In this document: positions 1 through 11,023 of the stretch, piece by piece | Layout of the letters: every line of letters starts with the position of its first letter | How positions within the stretch are numbered: the first letter of the stretch is position 1 | Assembly (NCBI GenBank): GCA_022315425.1 | Contig: JAIUPT010000042.1 | Span: 1,116,001 to 1,180,000 of the forward strand | DNA length: 64,000 bases | Direction: 5' to 3' | DNA from: Pseudevernia furfuracea | Lineage: Eukaryota > Ascomycota > Lecanoromycetes > Lecanorales > Parmeliaceae | The notes under the pieces: generated by a model | The model's database searches: none | The model's input: only the letters and a program-made list of their open reading frames with translations | What the model was told of the DNA's origin: nothing | Made by a program: the position numbers and the translations under genes

Positions 1-1169
1 ACGAGCGCCTGCTCGCAACGGTGCTACTCCACGGCGCCCAGGAGATGAAGACGGTAAACAATCCTCCAACCGACACCTTCTAGTTCCCAATGCAATCGCT
101 GACAAGAATCATTTACCCCCCAGACATCTGCCCCGTCTGCAAATCCTCCCGCTACCTCAACCCATCCATGCGCTTCCTCGTGAACCCGGAATGCTACCAC
201 AAAATGTGCGAATCCTGCGTCGACCGCATCTTTTCCCACGGCCCCGCCCCCTGCCCCGTCGCCGGCTGTGCCCGCACCTTACGCAAAGCCCGTTTCCGCC
301 GTCAAACGTTTGAAGACCTCCATATTGAGCGCGAAGTCGATATAAGGAGAAGGGTGGCGGGGGTGTTCAATAGGCGCGAAGAGGAATTTGAGAGTCTGAG
401 AGACTGGAACAATTATCTGGAGGAGGTGGAGAACCTGACGTGGAATCTGCTGCAGGGCGTCGACGTGAAGGAGACGGAGAAGAAGCTGGACGCGTACAAG
501 AGGCAGAATGAAGCGGGAATCAAACAAAACGCCGCCATCGAGTCGCAGGAGACCGCGAACACGGAAGCCCAATTCGCCGCCCAGAAAGAACAAGCGCGTC
601 TGCGGCGCGAAGCAGCTCGGAACGAGGAGCTGGACGAGCGCAGGGAGAAGGAAGAGGGTAGGAAGGAGATGATCGATATGATGACAAAGGGCGACGGGGA
701 TGCCGACGCCATTGCTCGCGAAACGCAAAAGGTCGTCCTCAAAAAGTCCACCGCACGTCGGACGGCCGCTGAGAAGTTACTCCAACAAGCCGCCGCCAAA
801 GTCGAAAACGGCGCCGCAGTCCCTCTCTTCTCGATCCAAGGGCTCAAACGCACCGTCCAACCCCCGCCGGAGAAAGAATACGATCCATTTGGGGGGTATG
901 TGATCAAGCCAGGGTATTATTATTTGAGGGACCATTACGAGCATTCGTGGTTGGATAACGCGAGGAGCGATGCGCAGATTACGGCTGGGGGTTATGACGT
1001 GGGGGAGTATTGTGCCAGAGCTATGATGGAGGCGTTTGGAGGTTTGGGGGTGTTCGTTGAAGATGAGATTGGGGGAAGGGAGAATCGGGCCGACAAGGGG
1101 GTGGGGACTGCAAGTGCGGCGGCGGCGGGCGGTGGTGGCGGCGAAGGGATTGATGGCGATCTGCTTTGA
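1..1169 (+). CDS. TFB3: TFIIH/CAK assembly subunit Tfb3 (MAT1), 5'-partial
   Basis: This is the RING-finger subunit that anchors the Cdk7-cyclin H kinase to TFIIH in RNA polymerase II transcription and nucleotide excision repair. I model two exons, 1-53 and 124-1169. The intron begins GTAAAC and ends CCCCCAG with a CTGAC branch site, and joining it in frame gives DEDDICPVC. The open frame reaches base 2, so the true start lies before the window. The visible part is about 365 residues. A C3HC4 RING follows directly (CPVC, then CYHKMCESC, then CPVAGC). Next comes a long charged coiled coil (the MAT1 middle region) and a C-terminal tail rich in Ala and Gly. Ascomycete Tfb3 is usually about 320-400 residues, so little is missing. 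The identification rests on the RING plus the RFLVNPECYHKMC signature. Confidence 0.93.
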
Positions 1170-1829
1170 GAAAGGAGGAAATAGACTTTCACAGAGCATG
1201 GCGACGGCGTTGGACTCTAGGGAATACGTGATACCCATTTGAAGCATGAAGCACCGATTGATTTGGAAAACCTTTTAATTATTTGCTGAAGAGACCCTTA
1301 TTATCCAGAACGCCTGTGCTTTGCAACAATAACTCAACCCCACGAGACGCTGAAATCCCTCCGTCTCTTGGCAAACAACAACCGCAAGCAATGCAGAACA
1401 TGGCGGGATGAGTGATCAGACCGTGAAGCTCGTACAAACCCAATGCAAAGACCCCAGGTATTTCCTCGATGACAGATACTGTCAAAAGGAGCTCAATCCA
1501 CAGACGTGAACACTCCGTGGAGTCAATCAATACGGAGATTTCTTTTCACATTACAGTTGCCGTAAGATTATCGTCTCTGTTCAGACCGCTCTCCAGACAG
1601 ACAAAGCTCAACCAGTGGACATACACCGAAGTCAGTCAACACTAGGAACTCTGCTGCAATAGAGAGGCGTGATCGGATTTTGGTGAGTGTGAGGGCCCCA
1701 AAGGTACATGAATAGGCGAGTCTCCAGAGCGTGACTGTGGGAAGGCGAAACAAGAGGACTGCGTCATAAGAGCTGAAAATTGAAGGACATTCGTCGCATG
1801 CGAATCTGAATTGGTAAGAAGCTCGTGAC
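1170..1829. other. intergenic region, convergent gene ends
   Basis: This 660-bp gap lies between the 3' ends of TFB3 (plus) and the PPC89-like gene (minus). It should hold both terminators. The open frames inside it are short, show no recognisable domains, and I do not call them. Confidence 0.6.
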
Positions 1830-4800
1830 TCAAGCATTTGAGCTCCTTCTTCGGCCAGCAATCCCGCTCTTCGCGGTCTCCACAGTCGTCTCAATGCCCT
1901 GCCAAGGTAAATCATCAACGCTCTCGCCATCGCTATCCAGATCCCATGGCTGGCGTTCAGATGGCTTGTCCTTCTCATCCTGCTGATCTTCGTCTGCGCC
2001 ACCTCCTCTGAGATGCGGGCCAAAAGCGTTGATGCCGACTGACTGGAGAGTGATCTCGACTTCTTCTTCACTAATCTCATGGCCATCTTGTTTCTGACCC
2101 TCGAGCACATCATAAAGTGCGTAGACCTGGTCCGCCTTTACTTCAATGGCTTTAAGCAGGGTCTCAATCTTACGATAGACCGACTTGCGCTTGCGCTTGC
2201 TGAGCGCAGGGTCATGGCCGTTGTAAAGAGCTTGATACTGAGCCAGCTCAATCTTTAGATGGGCAAGTTCGTCGTCAAGGCCCTTCATGACAATTGCGAG
2301 AGCGACACCTGGCGCTTGAGCTGGGCGAATTGTGGGTTCTTCTTCGCAGGGACTAGACTTTGGCATGCGGTCCGAGACAGGTACGGGCTTGGGAATCTTG
2401 ATTGCCTCTCTTGCCATCGCGCTATGCTCATGATGTTCATCGTGGCTGATCGCGCGTTTGCAGACTGTGCAGCTCTGGCCGTCGTGCTTCGCAAGCCCGT
2501 CGAGAACATCTTGAGCTTCCTTTGTCAATTCTGGCACAGGCTGAGAGTCGACTCCTGGGTTACGAATGGTGATATCGGGCACGATGAACGCGGAAGTCAT
2601 ATTCTCGGCACCCAAGCCACGGCGCCGACTACGTATACTTAAGATCGAAGTCTCGGAGTGCCGACGGTTATGTTCGGGTTGCGAGCCAGGCAGAACTGAA
2701 GGCTCGGTGGCATCATCCCGATTCCCGAATCTGGTTGTCGGGTCTTTCATTGACGATTTGCGAGGAAAGGTTCGCTTCGCCTGTGCTTCTTGTGGAGCTG
2801 TTCGTGTGATAGTGTCATTCTTGTTATCTGGTTGATGGTCTTTAATTCGGCGTTGCTTGCGCTGTATACGCTCTTGCTCAAGAGTCTTTCTTAGCTTGGC
2901 AATTTCATCGCTCTGTGATCCACAGAGTCAGCGGCGGTAATGAAAGCATGAGGGGACTTTTCACCTCAAGGAAGCTCAAGTACGTCAAATTCTGCGAAGT
3001 TTCGCCATTATTTGCGCTGCGAGTTGACCGGGCTTTGTCTTTGCCTTTTGCTTTGGGGGCCTCGTACACGGAGTCTTCACTGTCTTGAGAGTCGTCGATC
3101 GGAACAGTCCGCTGCCCACCTTTGGAAGATTCATATATGTCTCGTCGACTTGGAAGAAGATCAAACATATGATTTGCGTCTTCATGGGTTGAAGACTTTA
3201 CATTCCGCGCGAGACCGTCCGTGTGACGAGCCTCGGGCAGATTCTTATCCTGCAGGTCAGGAGGTTGCACTCCGCTCTCTTCCATCATACTCTGGACTGT
3301 TCCTGTCATTCGATCGAGTTTTCGTTGTGGGGCGTCCTCCTTGGCTGTCCTTTTTTGAGTCTCGTTCTCATGATCATTGCTCAATTGGCCAAGACGAGTC
3401 TTCAGCTCGTTGTTCTCGCCTTTGAGACTTTCATTCTCAACCTTGAGCTGCTCAATCGTGAAGTACGCGACTCCTAATTGAGAAATGGCTGAGTCACGCT
3501 CTTGCGTTATGTTTTTGAGAATTGTCTCGGTGGTGGAGACTCTTCGGTTCGAATTATCGAATTGACTTTGAAGTGCACGGACAGAAGATTCCAAGCCTAG
3601 AGACTGTCAGCCAACATTGATCCCACCATACTGATTCCCACTTACGGCTTTTCTCGATCAACAGCTTACGTTGACTACCACCAATCTCATTGCCACCATC
3701 GCTATCCGTTGTACCTAAAGCACTATCGCGTCGCGGCGCTCTCCTCCTATCGATATCTCCACCCTCCAACACTCGGTTCTTCTGTTGCAGATGTTGTATA
3801 GCATTCTCAGCTTCGGCGTTGGTCTTCTCCAGGGTGGCAACTTTGTCCTGAAGAAGCTTCAGCGACAAGAAGATGGCTTGTTCATCAGCCGGCACGGGTA
3901 TCTCATTAACTCCAACGTAGTCTTGGCATTTGCTGGTTTGTCCTGAAGCTGAGAAGAATCGAGAAGCACGTGATTTTCCCTGCCGTGAGAACACTGGAGT
4001 GCCATCTTCGTAAACGCCCGAGACCAGTTCAGATATATTGGGCAAGTCGGGCAGCATGAAAGATTGCTGAGTCCCTTGAGGGGTTGCAACAGCCTGCAAA
4101 CTCTGTCTGTTCTTCGGAGCGAGAGCCTGTAGCAAGCCTTGCTTCGAGGTGAACTTGGTCGGCATCACACCATTCGAGGCAGTGTGCTGGCTCTTCATAT
4201 TGCCAAATCGAGTATTCTTGGCTGTCAAGTCGAGCGTTGGCGGCCTTTCCTCGCTGAGTCTAGATCGCTCGTTCTCGTCTCTGACACGGGCATGCATTGA
4301 GGACAGTGTGCGACGTTTCTCTTCACTTCCTTTCCTACTTTCCCCAGATCCGTAATCCCTTGTCTTAGACGGTGGCGGTGATGGTCCACTAATTTCTTTC
4401 TGTAAGCCAGATGGCCTACGAACCTGTGTATCACGTCTCAAAGAGCCACGCGCAGCTTCGTCGGTCTTCTTAGATGACTGTCGTTGCGTGAGCGGCGGAG
4501 TACCTGTGACCTCATAGTTACCTACCATTGGCGCAGAGAAATCCATGCTATCTCCATCGAGGCTCAATTGCGCGTTGGAGGAGTATTCGTTCAACCGTCC
4601 TTCTTTGCTTTTTTTGAGACCTCGCCCAATCTCGATCGACTGACTATCATCATCCGAAGAGGTGCCGCCTTGAGAGAAATCAGGGAACGCTCGACCAATT
4701 GCCGAGGTGTTGATAGCGAAGTCTGGTTCGGGTCGCGTGAAGCGACTGTATTTCTGTGCACTTGCACGCAGTTCAGGAAGCTGCTGTGCATTGTTGTCAA

Positions 4801-4978
4801 GCTGACGGGTTGACATGATGGCTTCGTTCTCAGGATCGAAGTCGGAGACGGTGGGTTGCGGACTTGCGAGATCTAGCGATTGTCGAGAGGATCCCGATGA
4901 GTTGCGCGTCCTGTTCATATCTTTAGACATTTCGCGTATCAGTTGGGCGCGCTGCTTGGAGGTTGTGGTTCCTGTCAT
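1830..4978 (-). CDS. Cep57/Ppc89-type spindle pole body protein
   Basis: The product is a 1015-residue coiled-coil protein like fission yeast Ppc89, which tethers the spindle pole body and binds microtubules. I model three exons on the minus strand: 4978-3646, 3596-2965 and 2912-1830. The introns (GTAAGT...CTAG and GTGAAA...ACAG) keep the frame exactly. The N-terminal third is Ser/Thr-rich and disordered. A coiled coil at about residues 370-410 (KLLQDKVATLEKTN) matches the PPC89/Cep57 localisation domain. Heptads continue through exon 2. The C-terminal block at about 855-935 (ALAIVMKGLDDELAHLK, then QVYALYDVLEGQ) matches the Cep57 microtubule-binding domain. A CTVCKR...HDEHHEH Cys/His motif precedes it. 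I start at the first in-frame ATG, because the frame is closed by TGA farther upstream and only non-ATG codons lie between. Confidence 0.85.
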
Positions 4979-5109
4979 GGCTGTTGTTGATTGTTGGTGG
5001 GACTGTTTCGACGCGGTCGGTGCTCCTAAGCTCGGCGAAGAAAGGAGAGCGATTTTAGCGGATACGGTCAATTCGGTCAAAGCTCGACGATTCTCACTAC
5101 GAAGTCATA

Positions 5110-5171
5110 CTGCGGTGAATGCAATGTTAGTAATGAAGTACGAGTAAGTGTGATGTTCGAGGTTTGTTTAC
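5110..5171 (-). other. probable 5'-leader intron of the PPC89-like gene
   Basis: On the minus strand this 62-nt segment starts GTAAAC, contains a perfect TACTAAC branch box, and ends ACCGCAG. Its splicing does not connect to an upstream ATG in frame with the coding region, so I read it as a 5'-UTR intron. The start codon is then 4978. Confidence 0.5.
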
Positions 5172-5180
5172 ATTTTGAGC

Positions 5181-5224
5181 GGGCTAGCGCTTGTAGGGGT
5201 CCTGCTTAAATCCGGCGCTAGCCC
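5181..5224. repeat. 10-bp perfect inverted repeat (hairpin)
   Basis: GGGCTAGCGC at 5181-5190 is the exact reverse complement of GCGCTAGCCC at 5215-5224, with a 24-nt loop between. An outer ATTTT/AAAAT pair flanks the arms with an offset of four bases. It sits just upstream of the leader intron of the PPC89-like gene, so it may lie in the 5' leader or core promoter. Confidence 0.7.
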
Positions 5225-5570
5225 AAAATCCCTGGTACACATCAGCTCGCAGACGTGAAGACCACCACACTCAACAAGAGCTCTCGAGGGACCGAGGAAG
5301 GTGAGAGGCATAAACAACTGAATACCATTCGATGTAACTTTGTTCAGCTACAAGTGTAGCTATCTTACCTTGATACTATGATACAATAACCTTCCCTGAC
5401 CTCTATGGACGCGGCAGATACCATGATATCCTCAATATACAACTGAATTACAATGCAAATGCCGCTTAATGCTTCCTTTTCGTGACCATAATGTAGCAAT
5501 GCTAGCCCCGAAACACCATGCTAAATTCAATCCCCTTTCCGCAAGAATTTCATGGTTGCAAGATCTGTCA

Positions 5571-8120
5571 TTAACGGCCAGCATCTCCAATACTCTGCCT
5601 TGCCAGGTCCTCTTCACGCATCGTAGCTATCGCCGATTCACTTACCGTCGGCGTTGACTGTAAGATGTCCCACCCCCAAAACTCCTGGGCCAGCTCCGCC
5701 ATGTCATTAGCCTCTTTCAGCTGACGCTCCCAATTCGCATGTTGCTCTTCCCCTATCCTAACTTTGCGCCTTACCTCCTCTTCTTCCTCAGCCTTCTTGC
5801 ACAAATTTCTCGGCGTCTCGCAATTCGGACAGCTGTAGTGGTCCTTGCAATATGCGCAGTCGCAACACGAATTCTGCGCGAGGCAATCTGGGCACACGTG
5901 GACTTCACACAACGTGCATTGTTGAGCAGCGGCTGTACAGCGAGGTCGATGGTCGCCGATGGAGCGGTATTTGGGACAAAGAAATGAGCCACAGCCGAGC
6001 CAGGAGTCGCTGGGTTGGGGTTCCATACCCTCGTCGCCTGTGTTGGAGATGGGTTTAGAGATTATCAAATCGAGCATTTGCAGTAGTTCGCGCTCGTAAG
6101 ACGTTTCTTTGAGTTCGCTTGCTGCATCACTGAGTATGTTTGGCCCCAATAGTGGGGGCGAAACTATCAAATGAGCATATTTATCCTTGAAGCGCTGTGG
6201 TAGTTCTGGTAGTTTCGAGAGAACGTTTAGGTACTCGCGGATGGTGCATTTGGTCTTTTCACGCGCGGTGTTCAGTGCAGCGGTAGATTTCTCCGAAGCT
6301 TCAAGCACTTCTCTGAAGTCTGACTTCTCTTCCAGGAAGGATTTTTCGGTGCTAAGGTCCTTGTAGCCACAGATCCGCATGCTCAAGCCGCGCAAATCAT
6401 GTGCAAAACAGAAGGGTTCCTTACAGCTTTGACAGGCCGCCCTCCATCCTGGCGTCTGCCAACAATCATGACAAAGGCTTCGAGGGCATGGGTTTTGGTC
6501 CCTGCTCCCCATTCCATACAGAAGCCAATGTAGCACTTGGTAGTGTTTCAACCTTGGGGAACATGCCGGAAGAACCGGACAGTCAATGACTGACCCTGAT
6601 GTCTTGTCGGATTGACGTAGGCGGCTCAATTCAGCGTCCTCGTAGCCATGGCCTGGTGGAAGTGGAGCCGTGTGGACGTGATTAATGGCCGAACCCGTCA
6701 TTCCAGGTCCAACAAAAGTTATGCTACCGCCGTTCGAGAACATAGGCTTTAAGCAACACCACTGCATCTTCAGTGTTGGAGTGACAGTGCTGTTGGGCGT
6801 GTTGCTGTTTTCAGCACTTGTGCTGGGTACGACTTCTTGCATCATGAGATTTGGATTTCGCATCTGACCAGGGGCCCACCAGTAAAGCTCTTTGGCTGTA
6901 TCATTCCCAGCGTCTGACCCCGATGTCGTGCTTCTCGGAGGTTTCGCCGGTGGTAGTGGGCGAGAAAAAGCACAATTCTCACAAAGAGTCTTCCTGCAGC
7001 CCATGCAGTGCATTCTTATGCTACAATGCTCGCATCTCTCAGGGATCTGAGCTTCACAGTCCTGACATGTAATATGCTCAATGAACTTTCGGTGGCTCTG
7101 ACGAAGATGTGTGGTCCGGGTTTTTCCCTCGCCATGCCCTTGTTGTGGTTCGCAGCCTAATGGCTCGCCGTTGTAGCCGGACTCCGCGTCTTCCCACAGT
7201 TGCCCTCTAGTGCTCCTAGGCCTAGCAGCCTCGGAGTTTACAGCGGGCCCAAGTCGGTTTCCCGAGCGCCATAATCTATCGTAGACCACCCATACCTCCG
7301 TCCGAGCATCTGGGGTTCCTCTCCCTACTGAGTAGTCCTTCCTTTTCAAACATCTTCCTCCTACTGTAGGACACCAAGCCGTATCCGTCCAGATCCCCAA
7401 GTCGTGACATATCTTGATAAGTTCATGTGTGTGGACTGAATCAGAGTCTCTTCGGAGGAGTGAGGCTGGGGTGTAGGGTCGACGCCTGTGGTGTCTGCAC
7501 CGGAAAGCATAGAGACTTCGTAATGCCAGGCCGGGTACCGGCCCTGAGTTGTGAAATTCACTGGTTGACTTTTGGAGGCTGAAAAGAGTGAGGAATGGCA
7601 TAATGTTGTACTTCAGGGACACCTGCTTGCAACCACGGACAGACAAATGTTGTAAGGTCTCTCGCCGGCTGTGTAGGACAATCGACGTCAAGGTATCCCC
7701 TGCAACAGCAGTATGATCGAGGTCTAGGGATATGAGTCGAGTACCAAACGGAAGGACAATGGCCATGAGCAATTGGTCCAGGGCGTACGGCTTTGAATGA
7801 ATTGCCGAGCTCTCACCAGAGCTGTCACTTGCGGGTGATGCCTGCCTGGACGCAAGTCTTCCAGGGCTGAAAGATCGGAAGGAGAGATGATTCCACGCTG
7901 TTGGATAGCCTTGCAGAAATGACCGGAGGTAGTTTGACGTATGGTATAAGTCTAGGATCGACGATGTTGGTAACTGCAGGAGAAGAGACTCAAGGACCGG
8001 TGGATGCGTGGAGATGATCTGCTCAAAGCTTGATAAGGAGGTGCATTGCCGTGGGCGTGAGGTGCTGGAGGAGCATCTTTCCCGAGAGGCTCGGGAGCGC
8101 GAGGAGTCGTCACCGGCCAT
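5571..8120 (-). CDS. large Cys-rich protein with N-terminal F-box-like region
   Basis: This is a single uninterrupted 849-residue frame with a true ATG. Residues about 30-75 (FEQIISTHPPVLESLLLQL, then LDLYHTSNYLRSFL) resemble an F-box, followed by a leucine-rich stretch. Three Cys-rich clusters follow: about 350-395 (CQDCEAQIPERCEHC and MHCMGCRKTLCENC), about 545-575 (CHDCWQTPGW...CQSCKEPFC) and about 730-790 (CTLCEVHVCPDC, CCDCAYC, CPNC). These look like zinc-binding modules. A charged helix (EEEEEVRRKVRIGEEQ) follows near the C-terminus. If the F-box is real, the protein would act as an SCF ubiquitin-ligase substrate receptor; that is inference. It is divergent from DPH2 with 416 bp between the start codons. 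I know no characterised orthologue. Confidence 0.7.
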   Translation of the reverse strand: MAGDDSSRSRASRERCSSSTSRPRQCTSLSSFEQIISTHPPVLESLLLQLPTSSILDLYHTSNYLRSFLQGYPTAWNHLSFRSFSPGRLASRQASPASDSSGESSAIHSKPYALDQLLMAIVLPFGTRLISLDLDHTAVAGDTLTSIVLHSRRETLQHLSVRGCKQVSLKYNIMPFLTLFSLQKSTSEFHNSGPVPGLALRSLYAFRCRHHRRRPYTPASLLRRDSDSVHTHELIKICHDLGIWTDTAWCPTVGGRCLKRKDYSVGRGTPDARTEVWVVYDRLWRSGNRLGPAVNSEAARPRSTRGQLWEDAESGYNGEPLGCEPQQGHGEGKTRTTHLRQSHRKFIEHITCQDCEAQIPERCEHCSIRMHCMGCRKTLCENCAFSRPLPPAKPPRSTTSGSDAGNDTAKELYWWAPGQMRNPNLMMQEVVPSTSAENSNTPNSTVTPTLKMQWCCLKPMFSNGGSITFVGPGMTGSAINHVHTAPLPPGHGYEDAELSRLRQSDKTSGSVIDCPVLPACSPRLKHYQVLHWLLYGMGSRDQNPCPRSLCHDCWQTPGWRAACQSCKEPFCFAHDLRGLSMRICGYKDLSTEKSFLEEKSDFREVLEASEKSTAALNTAREKTKCTIREYLNVLSKLPELPQRFKDKYAHLIVSPPLLGPNILSDAASELKETSYERELLQMLDLIISKPISNTGDEGMEPQPSDSWLGCGSFLCPKYRSIGDHRPRCTAAAQQCTLCEVHVCPDCLAQNSCCDCAYCKDHYSCPNCETPRNLCKKAEEEEEVRRKVRIGEEQHANWERQLKEANDMAELAQEFWGWDILQSTPTVSESAIATMREEDLARQSIGDAGR

Positions 8121-8536
8121 GAGTCCATTCAGAAGGAGACGAATCCGGTGTCTGATTTTAATTCTTTGACGTTCTGACTGGAATGCCGAGCGTTAACTAC
8201 AGATTAGACTTGGTGTATGAAGATAATTTTCCATGCTTTGAGGAAGCTGAGATGTGACTGTGACGAGCGAGTTTGTTCGGTATGGGACTACTCTTAAGGT
8301 AAGCTCGCTGTTCGCTAAGCTCTTCAGATAAGGTTCCCCTGCGCCGGTAGATCTTCCACTATCAAATCTTATCTCCAACCCTGTTAGCTGCTTTAGAGTA
8401 CATACATTATGTTCCTCATTTGTAGAAACTTATCTCTCTTTTGTGTCCAACTTCAACATTTGATTTCACTGAAAATATTAGATCAAAGTTATCTTGTAGC
8501 TAGAAAATATATGACTGAAGTTTATCGGTTTTCAGC
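8121..8536. promoter_or_regulatory. shared divergent promoter region
   Basis: These 416 bp separate the start codons of the Cys-rich F-box-like gene (minus) and DPH2 (plus), so both promoters must lie here. I see no specific operator, only A/T-rich sequence near 8400-8520. Confidence 0.5.
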
Positions 8537-10210
8537 ATGACATCTCCCGAGGCGCCTCCAGTTCTATCGACTCCCGCCACTCATGTCTTTGAGGAGCAGC
8601 CTGCGGTGTCCTTCAAAACTCCAAATTCAAGGCCCTCGGATGACCAGCTTTATGTTACATACGAAATAGAGCGCACCATTGCAGAGATCAGAAAAGAAAG
8701 ATTCTCCCGAGTTGCTTTGCAGTTTCCGGACATCATGCTCCCAGATGCACCGAGAGTCTTTGAGGCATTGAGCGAAGGCCTGGATCCTTTTAGGTCGTCT
8801 TCAAATCAGCAGAGAGCTCAATCTACTGACTCGGATCGGTTTGTCAACGGTGTGGAGAAGCTGAGCATGACGTCCGAGAAGCTACCTGCGATGAGACTGT
8901 ACATACTTGCTGATACTTCTTACGGAGCTTGCTGTGTCGACGAGATCGCGGCTGAGCACATTAATGCTGATGCTGTTGTACATTATGGCCGGGCTTGTTT
9001 ATCACCTACTGCCAGGATACCAGTCATCCACATTTTTACCGTTCAGCAGCTGCAAGACCAGTCTAGCCTTCTCCAGGATTTCGAGGACTTCTACGTCGAC
9101 CGCCAGGCTAAGGTCATTCTAATGGCAGATGTGGCGTATCAAAATCATCTGGAAAGAATAACAGGGCTCCTGCAATCTCGCGGATATGGCAATCTTTACA
9201 TGACAAATATAATGCATGATCCTTCTTCGCCTTTACCGAATCGCACTATTCCAAACGAGGTAGAGGCTGATCCATCCAAGCTCAAAGATTGGCAGCTCTT
9301 TCACATCTCTGATCCACCAGAATCACTTTTGCTTACTCTAGCTTCTCGTTTGGCTAGCATCCGTATCTATCCTACCTCTACGAGAGACGATGAACGCTAT
9401 CGCGAACCATTCTTGGCATCAACAAGTCGAGCGCTGAGTAGGAGATACGCTCTTTTGACATCTGTTAGCACAGCCTCTATTTTTGGAATCTTGATCAATA
9501 CACTAAGCGTAAAGAACTACTTGCACATCATTGAGCACGTCAAGTCCCAAATACAGGCTGCTGGCAAGAAAAGCTACACCTTCGTCGTTGGTAAAGTGAA
9601 TGCAGCAAAGGTAGCTAACTTCAGTGAGATCGGCGCGTGGGTTGTTATTGGGTGTTGGGAGAGCTCGTTGATTGACAGCAAAGATTTCTGGAAGCCCGTT
9701 CTGACACCATTCGAGCTCGAGCTGGCATTGAAAGGAGATAGTGAGAGAGTCTGGACCGGAGAGTGGAGCAGTGATTTTCAAAGTATACTGCAAGAGTCCA
9801 CTCTACCTGGAGATAATACGGCATGGAGGAACGGAGATAAGGCAGGTGGCGCGATTGATAGCAAAGAAGATAGAGAGCTTGACCCAGAAGAAGAGTCGGC
9901 GCCACCAGACTATGATCTACGGACTGGGCGCTATGTTTCCCTTACAAGGCCGATGCAGGCGTCTCGTTTGAGTGCTTCTGCTGGCAAGAACCCGCCCAGC
10001 GATTCTCTCATCAGGCGGGCCAGAGATGACTTGGCTATTGTAGGCGGCGAGGCTTCGCCTGGGGCCGAGTATCTCAGATCGAAGAGGATGTGGAAGGGGC
10101 TTGGGAGTGACTTGGAAATTGCATATGAAGATGAAGGAGCGGCGATAGAGCAAGGCAGAAGTGGGATTGCAAGAGGTTATACGCACGATTGGGAAGGATC
10201 AAGAAGATGA
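8537..10210 (+). CDS. DPH2: diphthamide biosynthesis protein 2 (Dph2)
   Basis: This is a single-exon 557-residue protein. Dph2 pairs with Dph1 in a cytosolic [4Fe-4S] enzyme that transfers the 3-amino-3-carboxypropyl group of S-adenosylmethionine to a histidine of elongation factor 2, the first step of diphthamide synthesis. The N-terminal signature RVALQFPDIMLPDAP is clear. It is followed by DTSYGACCVDEIAAEH with the first cluster Cys and by HYGRACLSPTARIPV. A later block (VVIGCWESSLIDSKDFWKP) carries another conserved Cys. The C-terminal tail (GLGSDLEIAYEDEGAAIEQG, then GIARGY) is typical of fungal Dph2. Length is close to the yeast protein, about 530. The ATG follows an in-frame stop-rich leader. 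Confidence 0.95.
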   Translation: MTSPEAPPVLSTPATHVFEEQPAVSFKTPNSRPSDDQLYVTYEIERTIAEIRKERFSRVALQFPDIMLPDAPRVFEALSEGLDPFRSSSNQQRAQSTDSDRFVNGVEKLSMTSEKLPAMRLYILADTSYGACCVDEIAAEHINADAVVHYGRACLSPTARIPVIHIFTVQQLQDQSSLLQDFEDFYVDRQAKVILMADVAYQNHLERITGLLQSRGYGNLYMTNIMHDPSSPLPNRTIPNEVEADPSKLKDWQLFHISDPPESLLLTLASRLASIRIYPTSTRDDERYREPFLASTSRALSRRYALLTSVSTASIFGILINTLSVKNYLHIIEHVKSQIQAAGKKSYTFVVGKVNAAKVANFSEIGAWVVIGCWESSLIDSKDFWKPVLTPFELELALKGDSERVWTGEWSSDFQSILQESTLPGDNTAWRNGDKAGGAIDSKEDRELDPEEESAPPDYDLRTGRYVSLTRPMQASRLSASAGKNPPSDSLIRRARDDLAIVGGEASPGAEYLRSKRMWKGLGSDLEIAYEDEGAAIEQGRSGIARGYTHDWEGSRR

Positions 10211-11023
10211 AAAGTGGGATGGGTAGATGGAAGATGGTATCAATGTCAACTTTATAATCGTAAAAGTACTGATAGAAGCCGTGGGGCCGAACGGATGGCC
10301 TTTGCCCAATGGCGTTACTAAGCAGCGTGAAGTAGCCAATTGAGCGTGCCTTCTTCTTCTCTCCTCGCTTTTCTCCTCCTCCACCACCTTTCCAACATTA
10401 TTTTCACAGTTCAATCCTCCATCTCGTGTATATCGGGAATACAATCACCCTTTGATTCAGAATTGATCGCTCACGAGAGTAAATCATTGACAGTCATCTG
10501 TTCCAACCCAGCTCTGCTAATATATTATCACGCCATGCAGCGATTTCAAGACTCGAAATAGCAAAATCAAGCCTTTTAGATCAGCCGCCTACGTGTTTGA
10601 GGAATCTTGGCTGCTTGGCTCTTGGCATCAGCCTATTACCTATTACCTACCTATTGTCGCGACGACATTTCATTCTCCATTCATGTATGTCTTTCCCATT
10701 GCAGAATACACTTCAGCACGCAGTACGGACTTTGACTGCCTCGCCGTCCACCCTTGACTTCTTGTACACGTCCACGTCCACGTCCAGAATCACGACGCCA
10801 TGTGCCAGAGCCATGTCGCGATACGACGTCGCGAGCCCCAGCCTTGTCTCAATTTATATCAGTCTTCTGGAATATTCCCTGATTCTATTTACTACTTAAA
10901 TAGACCGCTTGAATTGACCATGTTGCACCTGCAGACTTATTTCTGGAAGTCTAAGACACGTTTGAATCCGAAGCACCAGGCCGATAAGCAGCCGCATGGT
11001 CTCGGGACCCTGCTGAATCGAGG
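10211..11023. other. intergenic region, arrestin promoter
   Basis: These 813 bp lie between DPH2 and the arrestin gene. A pyrimidine-rich tract (about 10345-10385) and a short CACGTC/CGTCCA microsatellite (about 10765-10790) are visible. The open frames look non-coding. The region probably contains the arrestin promoter and 5' leader. Confidence 0.5.

Noticed and set aside
24..1247. Several minus-strand frames of 66-164 codons opposite TFB3
   Set aside because: They are antisense shadows of a well-supported coding exon and have low-complexity translations.
1279..2113. Minus-strand frames of 83 and 181 codons near the end of the PPC89-like gene
   Set aside because: The second overlaps the real third exon in another frame; the first has no domain or conserved feature.
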